The notes under the pieces: model-generated
The model's database searches: none
Told to the model about the DNA's origin: nothing
The model's input: the letters and a program-made list of their open reading frames with translations, nothing else
Made by a program: the position numbers and the translations under genes
Part shown: one piece after another, positions 16,182-23,908 of the stretch
Numbering within the stretch: position 1 is the first letter of the stretch
Layout: every line of letters starts with the position of its first letter
Assembly (NCBI GenBank): GCA_035499735.1
Contig: DATJYC010000037.1
Location: forward strand, 8,917-72,916
Origin: VBDM01 sp035499735
Lineage (GTDB): Bacteria > Pseudomonadota > Gammaproteobacteria > Burkholderiales > SG8-39
Length of the DNA: 64,000 nt
Reading direction: 5' to 3'

Positions 16182-17506
16182 TCAGGAAACTCATCCGGCG
16201 CGTTTTCCGGCTCGGCACGCCGTCCGAGCCGAGGATCGTCCCCAAGGAAAGCCACGGGATCGGCCGCGAATCCATCTCCCACGGCTCGCGCAAGGTGTGC
16301 GAGGTGCTGCAGGAGCGCGGCTTCGCCGCCTACGTCGTCGGCGGCGCCGTGCGCGACCTGCTGCTGGGGCTGCGTCCCAAGGACTTCGACGTCGCCACCG
16401 ACGCCTCTCCCGAGGAAGTGCACAGGATCTTCCGGCGCTCGCGGCTGATCGGGCGGCGCTTCAAGCTGGCCCACGTCCTCTTCGGGGACGAGACCGTGGA
16501 GGTCTCGACCTTCCGCGCGCGCGTCGCCTCGGAAACCGACGAGCACGGGCGGGTGCTCCGCGACAACATCTACGGGACTCTGGAGGACGACGCCATACGC
16601 CGCGACTTCACCATCAACGCGCTGTACTACGACCCGGCGGCCGAGACCATCCTCGACTACCACGACGGCATGCGCGACCTTCGGAGAAAGTCGGTGCGCA
16701 TCGTCGGCGACGCGCGCTCGCGCTACCGCGAGGACCCGGTCCGAATGCTGCGCGCGGTGCGGTTCGCGGCGAAAGCGGGATTCGAGATCGACGAGCGCAC
16801 GCGCAAGCCCATCCGCGAGCTCGCGCACCTGCTCGAGAACGTCCCGCCTTCGCGCGTCTACGAGGAGATGCAGAAGCTGCTGTTCTCGGGCCATGCCGCG
16901 ACCGCGCTCAAGCGCCTGCGCGGCGAGGGGCTGCACCACGGCCTGCTGCCTTTGCTCGACGTCATCTTCGAGCAGCCCATGGGCGAGCGCTTCGTCCGGC
17001 TCGCGCTCGAGGAGACCGACTCGCGCGTGCGCTCGGGCAAGGGCGTGTCGCCCGCCTTCCTGTTCGCCGCGCTGCTGTGGCACGAGGTCCTCGCGGCCTG
17101 GAAGAAGGCTCAAGGGCAGGGCCTGAAGCCGATCCCGGCGTTGTTCAGGGCGATGGACGCGGTGCTCGACATCCAGACGGACAAGCTCGCCATCCCGCGC
17201 CGCTTCACCGCGGTGATGAAGGAGATCTGGGCGCTCCAGCCGCGCTTCGAGCAGCGCAGCGGGCGCCGCCCCTTCGCGCTCGCCGCGCACGAGAAGTTCC
17301 GGGCGGGATACGACTTCCTGCTGCTGCGCTGCGCGAGCGGCGAGGCCCCGGCCGAGCTCGCGCAATGGTGGGAGAGGTTCCAGCGCGAAGGCGAAAGCGG
17401 CCGCCAGGCGATGCTGCTCGCGCCGCAGCCCGGCGAGCGCAAGCGCCGCCGGCGCCGCCGCGGGCGCAGGGGCCCGGCCCTGCCTCCCGACGCGGCGCCG
17501 GCTTGA
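16178..17506 (+). CDS. pcnB: Poly(A) polymerase I
   Basis: This 442-residue nucleotidyltransferase adds poly(A) tails to RNA 3' ends. The head domain carries VVGGAVRDLLLGLRPKDFDVATDA (catalytic D-x-D). RRDFTINALYYDP and YREDPVRMLRAVRFAAKAGFEI follow in the tRNA-NT/PcnB order. The C-terminus is strongly basic (KRRRRRRGRRGP), an RNA-binding tail usual for PcnB. I take the TTG at 16178 as start (MIRKLIRRVF, matching the family's basic N-terminus); it overlaps the ATPase stop as TTGA, and its own stop overlaps folK the same way. Confidence 0.93.
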   Translation: MIRKLIRRVFRLGTPSEPRIVPKESHGIGRESISHGSRKVCEVLQERGFAAYVVGGAVRDLLLGLRPKDFDVATDASPEEVHRIFRRSRLIGRRFKLAHVLFGDETVEVSTFRARVASETDEHGRVLRDNIYGTLEDDAIRRDFTINALYYDPAAETILDYHDGMRDLRRKSVRIVGDARSRYREDPVRMLRAVRFAAKAGFEIDERTRKPIRELAHLLENVPPSRVYEEMQKLLFSGHAATALKRLRGEGLHHGLLPLLDVIFEQPMGERFVRLALEETDSRVRSGKGVSPAFLFAALLWHEVLAAWKKAQGQGLKPIPALFRAMDAVLDIQTDKLAIPRRFTAVMKEIWALQPRFEQRSGRRPFALAAHEKFRAGYDFLLLRCASGEAPAELAQWWERFQREGESGRQAMLLAPQPGERKRRRRRRGRRGPALPPDAAPA

Positions 17507-17991
17507 AGATCCAGGCGTACATCGGCTTGGGCGCCAACCTCGGCGAACCGGAATCGCAGGTGCGCCGCGCGATCGCGGCACTCGGGAGCCTTCCCCGCAC
17601 GCGCCTGCTCGCCTCCTCATCGCTCTACCGCAGCGCTCCCGTGGAGGTCGGCGCACAGCCGGATTTCGTCAACGCCGTCGCCAGGGTCGAGACCGAGCTC
17701 GCGCCGCGCGAGCTGCTGGAGGAGCTCATCACCCTCGAGGCGCGCTTCGGCCGTGAGCGGCCGTTCCCGGGGGCCCCGAGGACCCTAGACCTCGACCTGC
17801 TGCTCTACGGCGATCGGACCGTCGAGGAGCCCGGCCTCGTCGTTCCCCATCCGCGCATGCACGAGCGGGCGTTCGTGCTGCTGCCGCTCGCGGAGATCGC
17901 CGCCGACATCTCGATTCCCCGCAAGGGCGGCGTGAAGACGCTGCTCGCCGCCTGTCGAGGCCAGAAAATCCAGAAGATAGGTGGACCGTGA
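17503..17991 (+). CDS. folK: 2-amino-4-hydroxy-6-hydroxymethyldihydropteridine pyrophosphokinase
   Basis: This 162-residue enzyme transfers pyrophosphate from ATP to the pterin in folate synthesis. Visible motifs are YIGLGANLGEPESQV, SSLYRSAPVEVGAQPDFVNAVA, the family signature RTLDLDLLLYGD and VPHPRMHERAFVL. The length is normal for HPPK. Translation starts at a TTG overlapping the pcnB stop (TTGA), and the stop overlaps the GTG of the next gene (GTGA), so it is translated only as part of this chain. Confidence 0.95.
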   Translation: MKIQAYIGLGANLGEPESQVRRAIAALGSLPRTRLLASSSLYRSAPVEVGAQPDFVNAVARVETELAPRELLEELITLEARFGRERPFPGAPRTLDLDLLLYGDRTVEEPGLVVPHPRMHERAFVLLPLAEIAADISIPRKGGVKTLLAACRGQKIQKIGGP

Positions 17992-18335
17992 AAATACCGG
18001 TTCTAGCGCAAACAGTCGTCCTGCTCACGCTCTCGAACGTCTTCATGACCTTCGCCTGGTACGCGCACCTCAAGGAGCTCTCAGCCAAGCCCTGGTTCAT
18101 CGCGGCGCTCGTCTCGTGGGGCGTGGCGCTCTTCGAGTACCTGCTCCAGGTTCCGGCGAACCGCATCGGGTTCACGCAGTTCAGCCTGGCGCAGCTGAAG
18201 ATCATCCAGGAGGTGATCACCCTCTGCGTGTTCGTTCCGTTCGCGCTCTACTACATGAACCAGCCGCTCAAGCTCGACTATCTGTGGGCGGCGCTGTGCA
18301 TCGTCGGCGCCGTCTACTTCATCTTCCGCGGCTGA
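17988..18335 (+). CDS. DMT-superfamily small membrane protein (DUF486)
   Basis: This 115-residue integral membrane protein has four hydrophobic segments (about 5-24, 35-52, 68-88 and 96-114). QVPANRIGFTQFSLAQLKIIQEVITL in the middle is the hallmark of DUF486, a conserved single-copy protein related to the drug/metabolite transporter fold; substrate and direction are unknown. It starts with GTG overlapping the folK stop and is the last gene of the coupled run; 52 bases separate it from the next start. Confidence 0.8.
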   Translation: MKIPVLAQTVVLLTLSNVFMTFAWYAHLKELSAKPWFIAALVSWGVALFEYLLQVPANRIGFTQFSLAQLKIIQEVITLCVFVPFALYYMNQPLKLDYLWAALCIVGAVYFIFRG

Positions 18336-18387
18336 TCCTCCGCGGGTCCCTCCTTGTGTATGATGGGCGCCGTTTTCGGGAGCCCCG

Positions 18388-19029
18388 GTGTCCCTCTCCA
18401 GGTACCACTACATCGTCGTCGAAGGCCCGATAGGCGTCGGCAAGACCAGCCTCGCGCGGCGCCTCGCCGCCCGGCTCCAGGCCAACCTGGTGCTCGAGCG
18501 CCCCGAGCAGAACCCCTTTCTTCCGCGCTTCTACCAGGACATGGTCCGCTTCGCCCTGCCCACCCAGCTGTTCTTCCTCTTCCAGCGGATCGCGCAGCTG
18601 CGCGAGCTCGCGCAGCTGGACCTGTTCAGCCGTGTCACCGTGTGCGACTTCCTGCTCGAGAAGGACCCGCTGTTCGCGCGCCTCACGCTCGAGGGCGACG
18701 AGCTGCACCTCTACCAGCAGATATTCGACTCGCTCAGGCCCCAAGCACCGCGTCCCGACCTCGTCATTTACCTGCAGGCGCAGCCCCAGACCCTGTTCGA
18801 GCGGGTGCGCCGGCGCGGCGTAGAATTCGAGCGGCCCATCACCCCGGAGTATCTCGCCCTGCTCGCCGACAGCTACAACCGCTTCTTCTACCACTTCAGC
18901 GGGGTGCCGGTCCTCGTCGTGAATTCTGAGAGGCTCGATTTCGTCAGGGAGGACCGCGACCTCGACCTGCTGATCGAGCGCATCGGCGCCCTGCGCGGCA
19001 GCCGCGAGTTCTTCAACTGGGGAGACTAG
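18388..19029 (+). CDS. Deoxynucleoside kinase (dGK/dAK family)
   Basis: This 213-residue nucleoside kinase has an N-terminal P-loop VEGPIGVGKTSLARRL. ERPEQNPFLPRFYQD is the nucleoside-binding segment, CDFLLEKDPLF stands at the DRS-like catalytic position, and RVRRRGVEFER is the lid. Bacterial members phosphorylate deoxyadenosine or deoxyguanosine in salvage. In betaproteobacteria this gene regularly stands between folK and panB, as here. It starts with GTG; its TAG is one base from the panB ATG, so the two are probably cotranscribed. Confidence 0.87.
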   Translation: MSLSRYHYIVVEGPIGVGKTSLARRLAARLQANLVLERPEQNPFLPRFYQDMVRFALPTQLFFLFQRIAQLRELAQLDLFSRVTVCDFLLEKDPLFARLTLEGDELHLYQQIFDSLRPQAPRPDLVIYLQAQPQTLFERVRRRGVEFERPITPEYLALLADSYNRFFYHFSGVPVLVVNSERLDFVREDRDLDLLIERIGALRGSREFFNWGD

Positions 19030-19030
19030 G

Positions 19031-19825
19031 ATGACCCGACTGACCATCAAGGCGCTGCAGAAGCAGCGCGACGATGGGGTGAAGATAGCCCAGCTCACCT
19101 GCTACGACGCGAGCTTCGCCGCGATGCTCGACGCGGCCGGACTGGACAGCCTGCTCGTCGGCGATTCGCTGGGCAACGTGATCCAGGGGCACGAGACCAC
19201 GCTGCCGGTGAAGCTCGCCGACATGGCGTACCACACCGCCTGCGTCGCGCGAGGGAGCAAGCGCGCGTTCCTGATCGCCGACATGCCCTTCGGCACCTAC
19301 CAGGAATCGCCGCAGCAGGCGTTCCGCAGCGCGGCCGAGCTGATGGCCGCGGGCGCGCAGATGGTGAAGCTCGAGGGAGGCGCGGAGTTCGCCGAGACGG
19401 TGCGCTTCCTCGCGCAGCGCGGCGTCCCGGTATGCGGGCACCTCGGCCTCACGCCGCAGTCGGTGCACAAGTTCGGGGGCTACCGCGTGCAGGGCAAGGG
19501 AGACGAGGCGGAGCAGAAGCTGATCGAGGACGCGATCGAGCTCGAGTCGGCGGGGGCGGAGCTGCTCGTGCTCGAGGCGATTCCGGCGAGGCTCGGCGAG
19601 CAAGTCACGCAGCGCCTGCGCATCCCCACGATAGGCATAGGCGCCGGCCCCGGCTGCTCGGGGCAGGTGCTGGTGCTGCACGACATGCTCGACGTCTTTC
19701 CGGGGAAGAAGGCGAGGTTCGTGCGCAACTTCATGAAGGGCGCCTCCTCAATCGCCGACGCGGCCGAGCGCTACGTGCGCGCCGTCAGGGACGGCAGCTT
19801 CCCCGCGGAAGAGCACTCCTTCTAG
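19031..19825 (+). CDS. panB: 3-methyl-2-oxobutanoate hydroxymethyltransferase
   Basis: This 264-residue enzyme makes ketopantoate from 2-ketoisovalerate and methylene-THF, the first committed step of pantothenate synthesis. Family motifs are TCYDASFAAMLDAAGLD, LVGDSLGN with the Mg-binding Asp, VKLEGG, GHLGLTPQSVHKFGGYRVQGK and IPTIGIGAGPGCSGQVLVLHDML. The length is standard. GGAGACTAGG precedes the ATG. The TAG stop shares its G with the GTG of panC (TAGTG), so the two pantothenate genes are coupled. Confidence 0.96.
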   Translation: MTRLTIKALQKQRDDGVKIAQLTCYDASFAAMLDAAGLDSLLVGDSLGNVIQGHETTLPVKLADMAYHTACVARGSKRAFLIADMPFGTYQESPQQAFRSAAELMAAGAQMVKLEGGAEFAETVRFLAQRGVPVCGHLGLTPQSVHKFGGYRVQGKGDEAEQKLIEDAIELESAGAELLVLEAIPARLGEQVTQRLRIPTIGIGAGPGCSGQVLVLHDMLDVFPGKKARFVRNFMKGASSIADAAERYVRAVRDGSFPAEEHSF

Positions 19826-20658
19826 TGGACGTGATCACCTCGGTCGGGGCCCTGCGCGAGCGGCTGCAGCGCGAGCCCGACAACGTCTTCGTCCCGACGA
19901 TGGGCAATCTCCACGCCGGCCACATCCAGCTCATGCGCATGGCGAAGGAGCGCGGCGCTGCCTGCACCGTGGTGAGCATTTTCGTGAACCGCATCCAGTT
20001 CGGCCCCAAGGAGGACTACGAGCGCTACCCGCGCACCCTGCAGGCGGACTCCGACAAGATGAAGGAGGTCGGCGTCGACGTGGTGTTCGCGCCGACCGAG
20101 CGTGAGATCTATCCGGAGCCGCAGACTTTCCTCGTCGAACCCTCGGACCTGCAGCACATCCTCGAGGGCGCGTTCCGTCCCGGCCATTTCCGCGGCGTCG
20201 CCACGGTGGTGATGAAGCTGTTCAACATGGTATCGCCGCACATTGCGATCTTCGGCAAGAAGGACTACCAGCAATACGTGGTGCTGCGCGACATGGTGAA
20301 GCAGCTCGCGCTGCCGGTGGAGATCGTCCCCGCCGAGACCGTTCGCGCCGACGACGGCCTCGCGCTCAGCTCGCGGAACGGCTATCTGTCGCCCGCCGAG
20401 CGCGCAGAGGCGCCGCGCCTGTACCGGTGCCTGCGCGCCGCCGGCGACGAGGTGCAGGCGGGCAAGCGCGATTTCCGCCGCATCGAGCTGCAGGCGATGT
20501 CGACGTTGGCGAACAAGGGATGGCGCCCGGACTACGTCTCGGTGCGGCGGCAATCCGACCTTCAGCCACCCGCGGAGGGCGACCGCGAGCTGGTGGTGCT
20601 CGCCGCGGCCTTCCTTGGCCGCACGCGGCTCATCGACAACGTGGAAGTGACGCTTTAG
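19825..20658 (+). CDS. panC: Pantothenate synthetase
   Basis: This 277-residue enzyme ligates pantoate and beta-alanine using ATP. PTMGNLHAGHIQLM is the HIGH-type adenylation motif. FVNRIQFGPKEDYERYPR, GHFRGVATVVMKLFN, FGKKDYQQYVVLRDMV and LALSSRNGYL (KMSKS-like) complete the active site. Translation starts at a GTG sharing a base with the panB stop. The stop overlaps the stop of the convergent small gene as TTAG at 20655-20658. The pathway enzyme panE is at 21954-22925 on the other strand. Confidence 0.96.
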   Translation: MDVITSVGALRERLQREPDNVFVPTMGNLHAGHIQLMRMAKERGAACTVVSIFVNRIQFGPKEDYERYPRTLQADSDKMKEVGVDVVFAPTEREIYPEPQTFLVEPSDLQHILEGAFRPGHFRGVATVVMKLFNMVSPHIAIFGKKDYQQYVVLRDMVKQLALPVEIVPAETVRADDGLALSSRNGYLSPAERAEAPRLYRCLRAAGDEVQAGKRDFRRIELQAMSTLANKGWRPDYVSVRRQSDLQPPAEGDRELVVLAAAFLGRTRLIDNVEVTL

Positions 20659-20891
20659 GAGGGATACGGCTCGACCATGAGCTTCTCGACCGGGCAGCCG
20701 AGCGCCTTGGCCATCTTTTCCATCGACTGCTCGTTTACGGAGACCGGCTGGAATTCGGCTGCGCCGCCCTTGCTCTCGATGAAGGCCTTGGCCGCGTTCT
20801 CCGAGGTCCATACCACGACCGGGTCGGGCGACACGCCCGGAACCTGCACGCAGATCGGCACCCCGTCCGACTTGTACACGATTGCAAACAT
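20655..20891 (-). CDS. Small conserved-looking hypothetical protein (78 aa)
   Basis: I do not recognise this protein. The ATG at 20891 is preceded by a perfect AGGAGG seven bases upstream, which argues that it is translated. The product begins MFAIVYKSDGVPICVQVPG, continues with VVVWTSENAAKAFIESKGG and ends in an acidic/proline tail (VEKLMVEPYPS). It looks like one small soluble alpha/beta domain without signal or TM. A longer in-frame start at 20921 lacks a comparable ribosome site. It lies between panC (shared stop bases) and the heme A synthase gene, which starts 49 bases away on the other strand. Confidence 0.65.
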   Translation of the reverse strand: MFAIVYKSDGVPICVQVPGVSPDPVVVWTSENAAKAFIESKGGAAEFQPVSVNEQSMEKMAKALGCPVEKLMVEPYPS

Positions 20892-20940
20892 GGCCAGCCT
20901 CCTGAAGCCCATCCCCGGCACACCCGCGCTACTTTAACCC

Positions 20941-21957
20941 ATGTCAATCGGAGCATCCAGTGGCGAAATGCACGACCGGGGCGTCGCGGCCTGGCTGCTC
21001 GCGTGCTGCGCGCTCGTGTTCGCGATGGTGGTCGTCGGAGGCGTCACGCGCCTCACGCACTCGGGCCTGTCGATCGTCGAGTGGCAGCCCATCGTCGGCG
21101 CGCTGCCTCCGCTCGACGACGCCGCATGGCAGGAGGCCTTCCGCAAATATCAGGAAACTCCCGAGTTCAAGCTCGTCAATCCCGGGATGGACCTCGCCGC
21201 ATTCAAGGACATCTTCTGGTGGGAATACGCTCACCGTCTTCTCGGCCGGCTGATCGGCGCCGTTTTCCTTCTGCCGCTCGTGTGGTTCGCGGTGCGCGGG
21301 CGGATCGACCGCGCGCTGACGTGGAAGCTCGCGGTGATCTTCGCGCTCGGCGGGCTGCAGGGCGCGATGGGCTGGTACATGGTTCAGTCGGGCCTCGTCG
21401 ACGACCCGCGCGTCTCCCAGTACCGGCTTGCCGCGCACCTGGGCACGGCGCTCCTCATCTACGCGGCGATGTTATGGGTCGCGCTCGACCTGCTCTTCCC
21501 GCGCGCGCGCGAGGCCGGACCGCGGAAATTCGCGCTCGCGCTCGTCGCGCTCGTCTTCGTCCAGATAATCTCGGGCGCCTTCGTCGCCGGAATCCGCGCG
21601 GGGCTCGCGTACAACACGTTCCCGCTCATGAACCGGCACTTCCTGCCGCCGGGGATGTTCGTGATCGAGCCCTGGTACCTCAACTTCTTCAGCAACATCG
21701 CGACCGTGCAGTTCGACCACCGGCTGATCGCCTGGCTGCTCGCGATCCTCGTGCCCTGGTTCTGGCTGCGGGAGCGCGGAGCGGCGCCACGCGTCAGACT
21801 CGCAGCGAGCCTGCTGCTCGCCGCGCTCGCGCTGCAGATCGCGCTCGGGATCGCGACGCTTCTGCTCGTCGTCCCGGTGCCGCTCGCCGCCGCGCACCAG
21901 GCGGGCGCGCTGCTCGTCTTCACCGCCGCCCTCTTCGCGGCGCACACCCAGCGCTAG
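20941..21957 (+). CDS. ctaA: Heme A synthase, COX15/CtaA family
   Basis: This 338-residue inner-membrane enzyme oxidises the C8 methyl of heme O to make heme A for cytochrome oxidase. About eight hydrophobic segments are visible. The conserved His sites occur in GGVTRLTHSGLSIVEWQP, FWWEYAHRLLGRLIG, RLAAHLGTALL, TVQFDHRLIAWLL and AAAHQAGALL. The GGVTRLTxSGLSIVEW / PEFKLVNPGM block is the mitochondrial/alphaproteobacterial COX15 style. No ctaB or cox gene is in the window. The first residues (MSIGASSGEMHDRG) are polar; an in-frame ATG lies 9 codons on. Its stop is shared with panE as CTAG at 21954-21957. Confidence 0.92.
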   Translation: MSIGASSGEMHDRGVAAWLLACCALVFAMVVVGGVTRLTHSGLSIVEWQPIVGALPPLDDAAWQEAFRKYQETPEFKLVNPGMDLAAFKDIFWWEYAHRLLGRLIGAVFLLPLVWFAVRGRIDRALTWKLAVIFALGGLQGAMGWYMVQSGLVDDPRVSQYRLAAHLGTALLIYAAMLWVALDLLFPRAREAGPRKFALALVALVFVQIISGAFVAGIRAGLAYNTFPLMNRHFLPPGMFVIEPWYLNFFSNIATVQFDHRLIAWLLAILVPWFWLRERGAAPRVRLAASLLLAALALQIALGIATLLLVVPVPLAAAHQAGALLVFTAALFAAHTQR

Positions 21958-22925
21958 CGGTCGAGGTGCTTCGCGCGCTCGGCGACCAGCGCGTGGACCG
22001 CGTCGGTCATCGGCGTGGCGATGCCCGCCTTGCGCGCGAGCTCGACCACCGCGCCGACGATGGCGGCGACCTCGAGAGGGCGGCGCCGCTCGACGTCCTG
22101 ATGCATGGAAATCTTCGCGCCCGCGAGCTTCTTCGCGATGGCGATGCGCTCCTCGACGCTCACCGGGATGCGCGCGCCGTAGGCCTCGGCGACCCGCATG
22201 CCCTCCTCCATGACCGTGCGGACAAGCGCGAGCAGGGCCTCGTTGCCGTGGATGTCGTCCATGTGGGCGAGCGCGAGCGCTGCGACCGGGTTGTAGGACA
22301 GGTTGCCGACGAGCTTGATCCAGATCTCGAGGCGGATGTCGGCGGCGAGCGTCGCCTCGAAGCCCGCCGCATTCATCGCCGCCACCAGCCTCTCGGCGCG
22401 CGCCGACTTCGAGCGGTCGGGTTCGCCGAGCAGGAACTCCCGGCCCGCGGTGTGGCGCACGACGCCGGGCTCCGGAATCTGCGCCGCGGCGTGCACCACG
22501 CACCCGACGATGTGCTTCGGATCCAGCGAGCGAAGCAGCGCGCCTTCCGGATCCAGGCAGGCGATCGCTTGCCCGTCGAACCTTCCGCCTTCGCGATAGA
22601 AGTACCACCACGGCAGGCCGTTTATGGCGGGGACGACCACCGTGTCGCGCGCGAGGAGCGGTTTCACGCGCGGCAGCATCGCGGCGATCGAGGGCGTCTT
22701 GAGGCAGATGAACACGACCTCCTGCGCGCCCAGTCCGGCTGGATCGTCCGACGCGTGCAGGCGGAACACCTCGCGCCTCTCGCCCGACAGGAGCGTCAGC
22801 CCGTTGGCGCGCAGGGCGTCCAGATGCGCGCCACGCGCGACCAGGCAGACCTCGTGGCCGGCGCGCGCCAGACCCGACGCGACCAGCCCTCCTATCGCTC
22901 CCGCGCCGACGACGCAGACCTTCAT
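21954..22925 (-). CDS. panE: 2-dehydropantoate 2-reductase
   Basis: This 323-residue NADPH-dependent reductase converts ketopantoate to pantoate. The N-terminal MKVCVVGAGAIGGLVASGLARAGHEV is a clean GxGxxG Rossmann motif. The C-terminal domain has the substrate Lys/Asn in IWIKLVGNLSYNPVAAL, and the helical end carries the SMHQDVERRRPLEV segment that is typical of PanE. It supplies the step between panB and panC, which lie about 1.3 kb to the left on the opposite strand. Its ATG overlaps the stop of the upstream hydrolase gene (ATGA). Confidence 0.88.
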   Translation of the reverse strand: MKVCVVGAGAIGGLVASGLARAGHEVCLVARGAHLDALRANGLTLLSGERREVFRLHASDDPAGLGAQEVVFICLKTPSIAAMLPRVKPLLARDTVVVPAINGLPWWYFYREGGRFDGQAIACLDPEGALLRSLDPKHIVGCVVHAAAQIPEPGVVRHTAGREFLLGEPDRSKSARAERLVAAMNAAGFEATLAADIRLEIWIKLVGNLSYNPVAALALAHMDDIHGNEALLALVRTVMEEGMRVAEAYGARIPVSVEERIAIAKKLAGAKISMHQDVERRRPLEVAAIVGAVVELARKAGIATPMTDAVHALVAERAKHLDR

Positions 22926-23854
22926 GCAAGCAGGAAATCGGCGATCGGGCGGATCTGGTCCTCGCTCATCAGCCAGGGGGCGTGCCCCACGCCGGGGAAT
23001 TCCACCGCCTTCACCGCCGGCCCGCGCCCCTGCATCTGCTTCACCGTGGACTCGAGCAGCAGGTCGGATTCAGCCCCGCGCAGCACCAGCGTCGGGCACT
23101 TCACGGCATCCCAGATCTTCCAAAGGTCGATGCCGAAGAAGAAATCGGCGCCGAAAGCGACCCCGGCGCCGCCGCCCGAGCGCAGCGTGCTCACGATCGC
23201 CGGGTCGTGCGCGAGCCGGTACCTGCCGTCGGGACCGCGGCGCGAGCTGTGGACGGCGAGCTTGCGCCATTGGCCGTCCTTCAGCGGGCCGAAGGACGCG
23301 CAGGCGTCGCGAAGATAGGCCTCGACTTCCCTGACGCCCGCAAAGCGGGCGCCCTCGCCGATCGACGCGAGCTTGAGGCGCGCGAGCGCCGGCCAGGGGA
23401 TGCGCGGCCCGACGTCGTTCAGCACGAGATGGCGGATCGGCGAGCCGGGCTCGGCCGCGACCATCATGCCGATCAGTCCGCCCATCGACGTGCCGACCCA
23501 GTCGATCTTGTGCACCCTGCCTTCGCCCCGCATCCGTCCCATAAGCGTGGCCCTGGGCGCGGTGACGCGGGCGAGCAGCGCCGCCGCGTCGGTCACGTAC
23601 TGCGCGAACCCGTAGTCCGCCTTGTCCTCGAGCCAGTCGCTGTCGCCGCGGCCGACGACGTCCAGGCACACGACGCGGCAGCCGCGCACCGCGAGGTAGT
23701 GGGCGAGCTCGTCGAAGTCGCGGCTGTTGCGCGTGAGCCCGTGGACGCACACCACCACGTGCCGCGAGTCGTGGTCGCCCCACTCGGCGTAGGCGACGCG
23801 ATGGAATCCGTGGGGGCCGAGGCTGGCGAAGTGATCGAGGCGCGGTTCGAACAT
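22922..23854 (-). CDS. Alpha/beta hydrolase
   Basis: This 310-residue alpha/beta-hydrolase-fold protein has an oxyanion region VCVHGLTRNSRDFD, the nucleophile elbow DWVGTSMGGLIGM (Ser), a probable acid residue in LVLRGAESDLLLE and the catalytic His in GVGHAPWL. I see no signal peptide. The substrate cannot be told from the sequence; the family includes esterases, lipases and haloalkane- or epoxide-type enzymes. It is upstream of and overlaps panE (ATGA), so the two form an operon, but I know of no pantothenate role for it. Confidence 0.85.
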   Translation of the reverse strand: MFEPRLDHFASLGPHGFHRVAYAEWGDHDSRHVVVCVHGLTRNSRDFDELAHYLAVRGCRVVCLDVVGRGDSDWLEDKADYGFAQYVTDAAALLARVTAPRATLMGRMRGEGRVHKIDWVGTSMGGLIGMMVAAEPGSPIRHLVLNDVGPRIPWPALARLKLASIGEGARFAGVREVEAYLRDACASFGPLKDGQWRKLAVHSSRRGPDGRYRLAHDPAIVSTLRSGGGAGVAFGADFFFGIDLWKIWDAVKCPTLVLRGAESDLLLESTVKQMQGRGPAVKAVEFPGVGHAPWLMSEDQIRPIADFLLA

Positions 23855-23908
23855 GAATGCTCCAGCCGCATGATATCAACCGCGCGCCGGCGTTTCGTGA
23901 CGATTCCG

